Positions 43,399-50,598 are shown, counted from the stretch's first letter. The stretch: 64,000 nt of DNA from Vescimonas sanitatis (GCF_049060325.1 NZ_JBMGPW010000001.1:248001-312000); one strand, 5' to 3'. The notes: generated by a model not told the origin, from the letters alone. A program made the numbers and translations.

Positions 43399-44529
43399 AT
43401 GACACTGATCAGGCAGGTGATCCGGGATTTGGTCAAGGATGCCGGATGGGTCATTTTTTACGGCTTTTTAACCGCAATGTCCATTATGGCTTTCGTGCTG
43501 GTGGGATTGAGCTACCAGCATGTCGCGTCACAAAATGATGCAATCCGTCGCTTTACGCAAAACGATGTGAGCATGGTGCGGGTAAAGGATTTGAGCAGTC
43601 TTATGACAGCGGCTGACCGGAAAGCTACCGCACAGCCTATCAGCACAGGCAGTGGGCGGCAGCAGGGCCTCGTGGATCTGTTTCAAAAGCATGACAACCT
43701 CGGCAGCCTCGTCCTTCTCCCCGGCATCGGCGGGTATCAGCAGACCATCGTTTATGTGGGCGCCTATACTCGGCTGACAGCATTCCCGTTTCCGGCAGGC
43801 AGCGATGCACCCATCGCCGCGGTTTCGCCGGACTGCGCCGGGGACAAAGGAAAGACGCTCCGCATCGGAGATCACGAATGCACAGTGACCGTTGTTCCAT
43901 CCGATATGGACGTTTACCATCCGCTGCACTACATTCCGCCCGCATCGGAGAATTTGAAGAAAACGCTCTATGTTTTCTCGCCATCCTGTGGGGATGCCCT
44001 TTCCCTCGCGGCGTTTCCACACGTATCGGTGGACATGTTCATAGACCGTCTGATTCTTGCCGAACCCACAGAGGAAAGCACCGCCGATGTCAGGTCGTTC
44101 CTGTATCAAAACTATTCCGCCTATGCGGAGATACAGTCAACGGAAAACTTTTTGCGGCTTTCCGCCGCAAGCAGCACCCGCACCCATCAGGCGTATCTTC
44201 TGTTCTACATCATGTCCACGCTGGTTTTATTCGGTGCGCTGCTGCTGAACACCTATCGCATCTTGCGACGCAGGATCCCGGAATATGCGGTGCATCATCT
44301 GTTTGGCGCAACACAGCGGTTTATCTTTGCAAGGATGTATCTGTTCGTGTTGGGATACCATGTGATCCCGCTTGCGGGAACGCTCCTGATCCTGTCATTG
44401 AACAGGCTTGCGTCGCCGCTGAATCTTCTCATGGTATTCGCAGCCACCATGGGCTCGGCGTTCCTTGTCACAAGTATTGTGCAGCAGCGTTTTGTATCTA
44501 AATTTTCACAGGGATTAAGGAGGGAATGA
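43399..44529 (+). CDS. Membrane protein, FtsX-like permease-type
   Basis: A 376-residue protein with the same plan as its upstream neighbour: one N-terminal segment (about 16-38), an external domain and three C-terminal segments (about 268-285, 310-335 and 342-360). HHLFGATQRFIFARMY resembles the coupling-helix region of the preceding protein (YHLFGLSKARLFLRS), so the two look like diverged halves of one permease. It is followed 3 bp later by the ATPase gene. Confidence 0.65.
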   Translation: MTLIRQVIRDLVKDAGWVIFYGFLTAMSIMAFVLVGLSYQHVASQNDAIRRFTQNDVSMVRVKDLSSLMTAADRKATAQPISTGSGRQQGLVDLFQKHDNLGSLVLLPGIGGYQQTIVYVGAYTRLTAFPFPAGSDAPIAAVSPDCAGDKGKTLRIGDHECTVTVVPSDMDVYHPLHYIPPASENLKKTLYVFSPSCGDALSLAAFPHVSVDMFIDRLILAEPTEESTADVRSFLYQNYSAYAEIQSTENFLRLSAASSTRTHQAYLLFYIMSTLVLFGALLLNTYRILRRRIPEYAVHHLFGATQRFIFARMYLFVLGYHVIPLAGTLLILSLNRLASPLNLLMVFAATMGSAFLVTSIVQQRFVSKFSQGLRRE

Positions 44530-44532
44530 ACT

Positions 44533-45225
44533 ATGCCGGGAATCACCGTTACACAAGCCTGCAAGAGCTATGAAACCAGCCACTATACCGTAAAAGCGGT
44601 GAATCACGCCGATCTTTCCGTGGAAAGCGGCGAAGCCGTCGCCATTGTCGGACCTTCCGGCAGCGGCAAGTCCACACTTTTGAACATTATCGGTCTGATT
44701 TTGAAGCCGGATTCCGGAAGCGTCGCCGTGAACGGAAAGGAAGTCCTGAACATGAGCGACAGGCGGTGCAGCGCTTTCCGAAATGCCTCGTTCGGCTATA
44801 TTGTGCAGGACTTCGCCCTGCTGGACGATGAAACCGTATATCACAACATCCGAATCCCCTTGCTTTACAACAGGCAGATCAAGCGCAGGGAGCACAAGCC
44901 CCGAATCAGGGAGATCGCGCAGAAGCTGGACATATCAGACAAGCTGAACCGCAAGGCAGGCAAATTGTCCGGTGGAGAGCGGCAGCGGGTGGCAATCGCC
45001 CGTGCAATCGTCTGTGACCAGCCGATCATCCTTGCGGACGAACCCACCGGTTCACTGGACGCGGCGAACAAAGCGAATGTCATGGACATCCTCATGCGGC
45101 TCTGCAAGGAAAGCGGCAAGACGCTGATCATCGTTACGCACGACCCTTCGATTGCCGAACGCTGTGACAGGATCGTTCAGATGGTGGATGGCTGCATTGA
45201 GGGAAACGGAGAAACTTTGCTGTGA
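44533..45225 (+). CDS. ABC transporter ATP-binding protein
   Basis: A 230-residue ATPase: Walker A GPSGSGKS (about 40-47), Q-loop IVQDFALLD (about 92-100), signature LSGGERQRVAIAR (about 146-158), Walker B IILADEPTGSLD (about 165-176) and IIVTHDPS. It is of the class that powers MacB/FtsX-like permeases and should serve the two membrane proteins before it. It is the last gene of the ECF-controlled cargo and ends before a terminator. Confidence 0.92.
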   Translation: MPGITVTQACKSYETSHYTVKAVNHADLSVESGEAVAIVGPSGSGKSTLLNIIGLILKPDSGSVAVNGKEVLNMSDRRCSAFRNASFGYIVQDFALLDDETVYHNIRIPLLYNRQIKRREHKPRIREIAQKLDISDKLNRKAGKLSGGERQRVAIARAIVCDQPIILADEPTGSLDAANKANVMDILMRLCKESGKTLIIVTHDPSIAERCDRIVQMVDGCIEGNGETLL

Positions 45226-45261
45226 GAGGGTGTGCGCCCATTACCAGGGATTTCAGAGTCA

Positions 45262-45304
45262 AACAGCCGCAAGCCACCATTTTTGATGACTTGCGGCTGT
45301 TCTG
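45262..45304 (+). terminator. Terminator of the ABC transporter operon
   Basis: Perfect 12-bp arms AACAGCCGCAAG/CTTGCGGCTGTT around a 16-nt loop, at the right end of the element. Confidence 0.75.
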
Positions 45305-45326
45305 TTCAGCAGCTCTTTTGGTAACT

Positions 45327-45358
45327 CTCCATCTTGTACGCTTTGCTTCGCCGAAGCG
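45327..45358 (+). repeat. Right attachment site of the mobilizable element
   Basis: CTCCATCTTGTACGC (45327-45341) is the inverted copy of the left inner repeat, then TTTG, then the 13-bp core CTTCGCCGAAGCG (45346-45358). To its right the sequence is cotJC. Confidence 0.85.
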
Positions 45359-45784
45359 CTGGAAGTGGACGATCTCCCGGGCACGCAGGAACTTGATGGC
45401 ATCGTTGACGTCCGGATCATCGGACAGGCGCAGAATGTTGTCGTAGGTCAGGCGCGCCTTCTGTTCGGCGGCCAGATCCTCCGTCAGGTCGGCGATCATG
45501 TCGCCGGTAACGCCGATGGAGCCTGCCGACCAGGGAAAACCGGACGCCGCGGTGGGATAGACTCCCGTAGTATGGTCCACAAAGTAGGCGTCAAATCCGG
45601 CAGTCCGGATGTCCTCGTCGGACAGGTTTCGCGTCAACTGGTGAACAATAGTCCCCACCATCTCCAGGTGTCCCAGTTCCTCTGTGCCGATGTCGGTAAG
45701 CAGGCCCTTCAACTCAGCGTAGGGCATGGAGTACCGCTGGCTGAGATAGCGCAGAGAAGCTCCCAATTCACCGTCCGGGCCACC
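45346..45784 (-). pseudogene. cotJC: cotJC, central fragment, between two mobile elements
   Basis: On the minus strand the frame reads from GGPDGELGASLRYLSQRYSM to REIVHFQRFGE, the body of the CotJC spore-coat protein (manganese-catalase fold), including the metal-site EELGHLEMV region and HxxR near the end. About 146 codons are here and 27 more at 30452-30535. The family's first ~30 residues, which should end just before GGPDG, are replaced by prophage sequence. CotJC is a coat protein with catalase-like metal ligands; with both insertions in place this copy cannot make a normal product. Confidence 0.9.
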
Positions 45785-45816
45785 GGATGGTAACAGACTA
45801 CGATTAGGGGCAAAAA

Positions 45817-47274
45817 TTATTCCAGCATGAGCCGGTAGTGGATGGTTAGGAGGTTCTGCGCCTTGTCCCATGTGATGCGGTCGATGATGGATCGGGCGGC
45901 GTTGCAGCGCTGCTCCAGCGAGGCGTCCTCGTTCTCGATGACTGCCAGGGCGTCGCTGATGGCGGAGCGCATGATTGAGACATCACCGGCCCGGCGGTTC
46001 TCTGCGGCGGCCGCGGAAAGTTCCTGGTCGATGCGCTGGATCTGTGCCTGTGCGTCCTCCTTCAACTGCCGGTATTCCTCCACGGTATCGACGCCGGCGA
46101 GGAAGGCCTCACGAAGGCGCTCCAGACGGCGCTCCAGCGACGCACGCTGTGTCCGAAGGGCGGCGGTGGTATCACCGTCACGCCCATTGACGCGCAGCAC
46201 CTCGTAGCTCAGAGGGGCGGACGCCGCAGCGTCCATGTGGAGCCGGTCGAGGATGGCTTTTTTCAGCAGATCGGAGGAAATGTGCTGGGAGGCGCGGCAG
46301 CGGCCACGCACATAGTTGTTGCACTTCCAATAATGGGGCTTGGCAAAGATAAGCGTGGAACCGCAGGAAGCGCAGCGGACCAAGCCGCTGATCCAGTCCT
46401 TGTTGCTGCCGAGGGGCCGGGCCTTGTAGGGCATGGCGGCCTTCAGCTGCGCGATGCGCGTCTGCGCCTGCTGGAATGTTTCCTCAGAGACAAGGGGCTC
46501 ATGCTTGCCGTCAGTCACGATGATATTCGGATCCGCATAGTCCCGGCGGCTACGGCCGGCAGGGTTCCATCGCAGCTTGCCTATGTACACCGGATTACGG
46601 AGGATGTATTCGACGGTTCGGTTTGCGAAGGTGCTGCCGCGGTGCGTCTTGACGCCCATGGAGTTGAGCCACCTTGCGATGGAGTAAAAACCCTCACCGG
46701 AAACGAAGCGGGAGAATATCTCCTGCACATATACGGCTTCCTCCGGCACAGGGACCAACACATTGTCGAGGACGGTGTACCCGAAGGACGGCGTGGCCTG
46801 CAGCTCGCCACGGCGGTGCTTTTCCTCCATGCCGCGCTTAACGTCCTCGGCCAGGTTGATGGAGTAATACTCATCCATGGCCTCGATCATGGACTCCATA
46901 ATGACGCCCATTTTGCCGTCCTCGATGGGTTCCTTGATGGAGATGACCTCGATCTTCAGCTGCTTGCGGAGGATGGACTTATAGTATACTGCATCGTCCC
47001 GGTTGCGTGCGAAGCGGGAGAACTTCCACAGGAGGATGGCGTCAAAGGGCTTGGGTTTGGTCTTGGCGGTGGCGATGAGCCGGCGGAACTCGTCACGCCC
47101 GGTGACCTTACGCCCGGACTTCGCCTCGTCCACGAAAACGAACTCGTCGGGGACAAGGTATCCATTGGCCGTGCCCCACTTGCGTATCTCCACCAGCTGG
47201 GAGGCGGGGGAGAGCTCCACCTGATCATCGGTGGAAACGCGGATATAGGCTGCGGCGATTTTCAAATCAGTCAT
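45817..47274 (-). CDS. Large serine integrase of the prophage
   Basis: A 485-residue recombinase: resolvase domain with YIRVSTDDQ (Ser14 nucleophile) and LWKFSRFAR (about 82-90), Recombinase domain (about 170-270), zinc ribbon (CASCGSTLIF to CNNYVRGRC, about 300-330) and a coiled coil (about 375-440). The ATG at 47274 is used, with GGGAGGTGA before it; an in-frame GTG lies within that site. It overlaps the preceding XRE gene by 8 bp. It differs clearly from the recombinase of the neighbouring element, so the insertions were independent. Confidence 0.93.
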   Translation of the reverse strand: MTDLKIAAAYIRVSTDDQVELSPASQLVEIRKWGTANGYLVPDEFVFVDEAKSGRKVTGRDEFRRLIATAKTKPKPFDAILLWKFSRFARNRDDAVYYKSILRKQLKIEVISIKEPIEDGKMGVIMESMIEAMDEYYSINLAEDVKRGMEEKHRRGELQATPSFGYTVLDNVLVPVPEEAVYVQEIFSRFVSGEGFYSIARWLNSMGVKTHRGSTFANRTVEYILRNPVYIGKLRWNPAGRSRRDYADPNIIVTDGKHEPLVSEETFQQAQTRIAQLKAAMPYKARPLGSNKDWISGLVRCASCGSTLIFAKPHYWKCNNYVRGRCRASQHISSDLLKKAILDRLHMDAAASAPLSYEVLRVNGRDGDTTAALRTQRASLERRLERLREAFLAGVDTVEEYRQLKEDAQAQIQRIDQELSAAAAENRRAGDVSIMRSAISDALAVIENEDASLEQRCNAARSIIDRITWDKAQNLLTIHYRLMLE

Positions 47275-47887
47275 GCTCGTCACCTCCCGGCTCGTGGCCG
47301 ATGAAAACGGTGTGGGATCGCTTGGTATACAGGGAGGACATACGAAGCAGGCAGCGGACCATGACGTAAACGGCGATCAGCACAGTCAGCAACACGAACC
47401 ACGCGCCCGGAGACATATTGCCGCCGATGACAAGACCGGCGGTGGGGAGGTGAAAGTCCCAGATGAGGTAGCCTGCGGCAACGATGGACAGCAGCGAGCA
47501 CAAGATGATGAGCACATAGACTTGCCTGGTCAACTCGTACCGGAGGATGCTGCTGCCGTCCCGCAGACTGCGGATCTCGCCGTTGCGGTCCGCCAGCTCC
47601 AGCTCAAGAGCACGGATACGCTGCTCCAGCTCTGCACGCTGCTGCTCCGCCTCCGGCTTGACCGCACCGAACATCTCATCGATGGACAGGCTCAGGACGC
47701 GGGCCAGCGCTGCCGCCTGCACGATGGTAACACCGCCGTTGCCGCTTTGCGCGTTGCGGACGGTGGAGTAGGGAACGCCGGAGCGCTCGGACAATTCCTC
47801 GTTGGTGAGGCCGCAGCGGGCCCGCGCCGTGCGGAAAGCTTCGGGGTATGCGCGGATGTATGGGGATAACTCGTCAATAACGGACAT
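47267..47887 (-). CDS. Membrane-anchored XRE-family regulator
   Basis: A 206-residue protein. An N-terminal helix-turn-helix (about 18-70, LTNEELSERSGVPYSTVRNA) is followed by a coiled coil (about 80-115, rich in Glu/Arg/Leu) and two membrane segments (about 124-146 and 158-178). DNA-binding plus membrane anchoring is unusual. The ATG follows AGGAGGGGC. It is translationally coupled to the integrase gene, so it may control integration or excision. The palindrome at 47912-47940 is its likely operator. Confidence 0.8.
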   Translation of the reverse strand: MSVIDELSPYIRAYPEAFRTARARCGLTNEELSERSGVPYSTVRNAQSGNGGVTIVQAAALARVLSLSIDEMFGAVKPEAEQQRAELEQRIRALELELADRNGEIRSLRDGSSILRYELTRQVYVLIILCSLLSIVAAGYLIWDFHLPTAGLVIGGNMSPGAWFVLLTVLIAVYVMVRCLLRMSSLYTKRSHTVFIGHEPGGDEHD

Positions 47888-47911
47888 AGTGCCCCTCCTT
47901 ACATGAATTAC

Positions 47912-47940
47912 CCATATTGGGGAGCAATTCCCCAATATGG
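47912..47940. promoter_or_regulatory. Perfect palindromic operator upstream of the XRE-integrase operon
   Basis: CCATATTGGGGA and TCCCCAATATGG are exact inverted copies spaced by 5 bp, just upstream of the XRE gene's ribosome site. It has no T-tract, which favours a repressor site over a terminator. Confidence 0.65.
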
Positions 47941-48099
47941 ACAATTATTTGCCCGCATACGGGCAGGAAAAAAGCGAGAAAAAACGCGAATTGTTAAAAT
48001 AGAGCAGAAATTGTCATGATAGCTCATTGACTTTTGCGATGCGCCGGCAGGATAATGAATGCAGAAGGGCGCAGGAAGCCGGACGTAAAGGGGAGAGAA

Positions 48100-48252
48100 A
48101 TGAGTTTAGATGACAGAATACTGGAAAGGTTCCAACTACTGACAGAGGACGAGAAGGTCCTCATCCTCGTTGGCTTAATAGAGTCTCTATCTGGGCCAGC
48201 AGCAGACACTTCTGATCCTCGGTCAGACAGTGCAGCAGCTCGATCAGCTTGA
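48100..48252 (+). CDS. Short protein resembling the repressor's C-terminal tail
   Basis: A 50-residue frame from ATG after GGGGAGAG. Residues 3-30 (LDDRILERFQLLTEDEKVLI...) resemble the last 30 residues of the convergent repressor (LDVKLIELLHCLTEDQKCLL...). The last 92 bp overlap the repressor gene on the other strand around the palindrome ATAGAGTCTCTAT (48178-48190). It may be a duplicated tail rather than an active gene. Confidence 0.4.
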   Translation: MSLDDRILERFQLLTEDEKVLILVGLIESLSGPAADTSDPRSDSAAARSA

Positions 48253-48499
48253 CATCCAGAGGGGAAAGACCGTCGCCGGGCATGGCGGCGGTTTTTTCAT
48301 AGCTGGCACCAAAGAGGAGCTCACTCTTATCGACACCGAAGAACGCGGCCAGCTTTTCCACTGCGCCCATTCTGGGCTCACGTTTGCCGGACTCCCATGT
48401 GGATACAGCTTTGTCCGAGACACCGACGGCGTCGCCTAATTGTGCCTGTGTGAGGCCGCGAGACTCGCGTAAACTCTTGATATTTTCACCGATGGGCAT
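48161..48499 (-). CDS. Phage CI-type repressor (XRE family)
   Basis: A 112-residue repressor with an N-terminal XRE helix-turn-helix (about 5-60: LRESRGLTQAQLGDAVGVSD, then KAVSTWESGKREP) and a short helical tail, without a cleavable peptidase domain. The ATG at 48499 follows GGAGGTGATG. Divergent from the Cro-like gene, with shared operators between them. It should hold the prophage silent; lacking a peptidase, induction would need another route. Confidence 0.85.
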   Translation of the reverse strand: MPIGENIKSLRESRGLTQAQLGDAVGVSDKAVSTWESGKREPRMGAVEKLAAFFGVDKSELLFGASYEKTAAMPGDGLSPLDVKLIELLHCLTEDQKCLLLAQIETLLSQRG

Positions 48500-48526
48500 A
48501 AGCATCACCTCCGTGTTTATGGGTAC

Positions 48527-48615
48527 AGCATATACTAAATGTAGGAAAATTGCAACATCAAAAAATAATATTCCTACAAAAAGTTCTTGACATCCTACAT
48601 ATTGTAGAGTATAGT
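48527..48615. promoter_or_regulatory. Lysogeny switch: divergent promoters with shared operators
   Basis: Rightward promoter: TTGACA (48587-48592), 17 bp, TATAGT (48610-48615). Leftward promoter: TTGCAA (48550-48555), 17 bp, TATGCT (plus 48527-48532). The word TCCTACA lies in the leftward spacer (inverted, 48540-48546), between the promoters (48572-48578) and in the rightward spacer (48593-48599). The last extends to the palindrome CTACATATTGTAG. Confidence 0.75.
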
Positions 48616-48639
48616 GTGAGGCAGAAGGAGGTGAACGAG

Positions 48640-48861
48640 ATGCAATTCTCACCCAAAATGGCACGGCAATTCGCCGGACTGACGCAGATGGAAATGGCTG
48701 AAAGACTGGGCGTTTCCCGCGATACCTACAGGCGCATAGAGGCACATCCGGAGACAGCGACCATCTCGCAGGGAAAGATGATCGCGGCGGTCACCGGCGT
48801 AAGTTTCGATACTATTTTTTTTGGCGGAACTCTACAAAAAGTAGAGTTTCGACATAAATAA
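48640..48861 (+). CDS. Cro-like XRE-family regulator
   Basis: A 73-residue protein that is essentially one helix-turn-helix (MARQFAGLTQMEMAERLGVS, then RDTYRRIE). The ATG follows AGGAGGTGAACGAG. Transcribed away from the repressor gene from a strong promoter containing a repressor-type operator, as expected for a Cro-like switch partner. An operator-like palindrome overlaps its last codons. Confidence 0.8.
   Translation: MQFSPKMARQFAGLTQMEMAERLGVSRDTYRRIEAHPETATISQGKMIAAVTGVSFDTIFFGGTLQKVEFRHK
48832..48844. promoter_or_regulatory. Fourth operator-like palindrome at the end of the cro-like gene
   Basis: CTACAAAAAGTAG has the CTACA-N3-(T/A)GTAG form of the switch operators. Flanking bases extend the dyad to AACTCTAC/GTAGAGTT. 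Confidence 0.5.
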
Positions 48862-48862
48862 G

Positions 48863-48886
48863 ACCGCGCCCGGAAGGACGCGGTCG
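48863..48886. terminator. Hairpin between convergent cro-like and small membrane genes
   Basis: GACCGCG pairs with CGCGGTC around 10 nt (inner GTCC/GGAC type pairing possible). No long T-run; probable weak bidirectional terminator. Confidence 0.45.
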
Positions 48887-48894
48887 GCAGGGGA

Positions 48895-49074
48895 CTATTT
48901 CTTTTTCTTCCGGGAACGCATGGCCCACTCGTAGATGATGACCGGGATCGCAAAGGCAATGACAGTCTCCACGATGCCGAGCCAGAACTTGGTACTCGTG
49001 ACGAGCAAAACGAGATCGTCCCATGCCAAGTAGCAAAAGAGCAGTGCCGAGAGCGCTACGAGCAGTTTCTTCAA
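48895..49074 (-). CDS. Small membrane protein with TTG start (59 aa)
   Basis: A TTG at 49074 follows GGGAGGTGC. The product has two hydrophobic segments (LLVALSALLFCYLAW, about 4-18, and FWLGIVETVIAFAIPVIIY, about 30-48) and a basic tail (RSRKKKK). No family recognised. It lies directly after the C39-like protease gene and may be co-transcribed; a holin-like or exclusion role is possible but unsupported. Confidence 0.55.
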   Translation of the reverse strand: MKKLLVALSALLFCYLAWDDLVLLVTSTKFWLGIVETVIAFAIPVIIYEWAMRSRKKKK

Positions 49075-49104
49075 GGCGAAGCACCTCCCATTTACGCCGG
49101 TATA

Positions 49105-49755
49105 TCACGGCGTGGGGGCCGCAAGGAGCTTGCTGACTTCGATCCATTGGCCGGTAAATGGGGCTAAAACACAGATGGCCTTGTCGCCGATGCACTCGAA
49201 AAAGGGAAAACGATTATCGCCATCGGGGATGTATCTCACGGGGACATCGGAGTTCTCTTTTGCGAATACGAGAATTGTGTTGGATATGGCAAGCTCGTCT
49301 TCGGAGCCGCGCTTCTGTAATCCTTGGCATAGCGTATCCATAGGAACCTCGTAATTGACGCCTAATGGAGCGTCGAGCTGAGGATCGTTTAGGTAAACCT
49401 TATCATCTGCCACATAGGACACAAAAGAGTAATGGGCCGAAGGATCTTTGGGATCCGGATGGTAATTCACAAACAGCTCAAGCCCCTGTTCGAGACAAAA
49501 AGGGATAAAAGTTCGCGGGTCTCTCGCGGAAACGACCGAACAATATAGGCCGCGCTTCTGTGCGTATCGGGCGATAAGGCTGTTATAGCACATTGGTTCT
49601 CCGTTCCAACCAGGGGCGGAGACTTGAGATGTGATTTCTTTCAATTTGCTTGGCCGAATTTTGTAATGCTCAAGCAGCATGGCAAGGCAAGCTGCGCCAC
49701 AGTTTCGCCCCTGGTCAGACTGCCTGCGATGGGGCAGACGGCGAGAAGTAATCAT
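49105..49755 (-). CDS. C39-like cysteine peptidase domain protein
   Basis: A 216-residue protein with a papain-like C39 pattern: QSDQGRNCGAACLAMLLEHY (catalytic Cys about 19 after Gln) and a later His/Asp segment (SAHYSFVSYVADDKVYLNDP, about 106-125). No ABC or membrane domain is attached, unlike bacteriocin exporters, and no signal peptide is seen, so it should act in the cytoplasm. It is carried among lysogenic genes in the prophage, opposite to the lytic direction, so it may be cargo expressed from the prophage. Confidence 0.75.
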   Translation of the reverse strand: MITSRRLPHRRQSDQGRNCGAACLAMLLEHYKIRPSKLKEITSQVSAPGWNGEPMCYNSLIARYAQKRGLYCSVVSARDPRTFIPFCLEQGLELFVNYHPDPKDPSAHYSFVSYVADDKVYLNDPQLDAPLGVNYEVPMDTLCQGLQKRGSEDELAISNTILVFAKENSDVPVRYIPDGDNRFPFFECIGDKAICVLAPFTGQWIEVSKLLAAPTP

Positions 49756-49809
49756 ATTATTCGATCCCCTTTCATTTTAGCATACCGCACCAGCGTGGCT
49801 GATCGCTGG

Positions 49810-50490
49810 TCAATGCGCTGGCTCCATAGAAGCGGCGTCCTCGACGACGAGCTCCATCCCGATAAAATGCACCATGGCTTGAATAAAGCTTTTCATATCT
49901 GCTATATCACGATCCTCGTGCTTTCGAGTGTAATGCGCTTCATCGTTGCCGATCCAAGCGGCACGGCTGGCGAGTGTCTGGATCGATTGCTGCGGAATGA
50001 ACTTAATAATGCACGTTTTCAGCCAAGTGCGCTCTATCTCGTCGCTTTCGCCGGGATGCATGTGTTTGCAATAGTCCTTGACCAAGAACTCCAGGGCCTT
50101 CCGATAACCGATACCGGCAATTTCGTCAAGCTGCTGGTTCTCCGCCTCAAAGGCTTGGTTGTAAATTTTTACGAACTGGGGCGATAAACCTTGAATATTG
50201 ACATCGAACTGCTGCTCGGAATATAGCTTAGGCCCGCAGTAATCAAGCTGGGGCTGCATAGTCTTACCCTCTGGGTCGCTGTCAATGAAATGAGCAACAA
50301 AGGGGCGGCAGCAGTGCGGGCAGGTATAAAGGATCGCGAGGTGTCGTTTACCTCCGTTATCTCTATACCACGAAGTTCCAATTAAGTTAGGTAAAATGGC
50401 ATAGTGGCAAAGGGGACAGGTTTCTGACTCATCGTAGAAAACCACTGCGTTCATTTCGCCTTGGAACTGGGTAGCGATACTTTTCTCCAT
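49810..50490 (-). CDS. DUF4145 protein
   Basis: A 226-residue protein. The first part carries two CxxC pairs (CPLCHYAILPN, about 25, and CPHCCRPF, about 58), likely a zinc ribbon. The second part has the DUF4145 helical motifs IGYRKALEFLVKDY (about 127) and SRAAWIGNDEAHY (about 175). DUF4145 is found alone or fused to restriction-type enzymes; function unknown. The ATG at 50490 follows AAAGGTGGG. It has its own strong promoter and is expressed opposite to the lytic genes. Confidence 0.8.
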   Translation of the reverse strand: MEKSIATQFQGEMNAVVFYDESETCPLCHYAILPNLIGTSWYRDNGGKRHLAILYTCPHCCRPFVAHFIDSDPEGKTMQPQLDYCGPKLYSEQQFDVNIQGLSPQFVKIYNQAFEAENQQLDEIAGIGYRKALEFLVKDYCKHMHPGESDEIERTWLKTCIIKFIPQQSIQTLASRAAWIGNDEAHYTRKHEDRDIADMKSFIQAMVHFIGMELVVEDAASMEPAH

Positions 50491-50513
50491 AAATAATCCC
50501 ACCTTTCAAATTG

Positions 50514-50542
50514 ATTATATCACATTTGCGAAAGACTGGCAA
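50514..50542 (-). promoter_or_regulatory. Promoter of the DUF4145 gene
   Basis: On the minus strand TTGCCA (plus 50537-50542), a 17-bp spacer and perfect TATAAT (plus 50514-50519). Confidence 0.75.
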
Positions 50543-50598
50543 GAAGCCATAGGACAATCCCGGCGGGGCATAGGATGGCAGGAAAGGGGAGTGACAAT

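Larger units (their letters stand above)
30523..45358. mobile_element. Mobilizable element inserted in cotJC (about 14.8 kb)
   Basis: Bounded by 13-bp direct repeats with inner 15-bp inverted repeats. It encodes a large serine recombinase at its left end, a small unknown protein, a relaxase with nested membrane gene, MobC, a RepA-like ATPase, DUF6076 and a sigma-like protein, then an ECF-controlled ABC transporter cargo. No type IV secretion genes are present, so it should need a helper to conjugate. Excision at the repeats removes 14,823 bp and rebuilds the cotJC reading frame. Confidence 0.85.
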
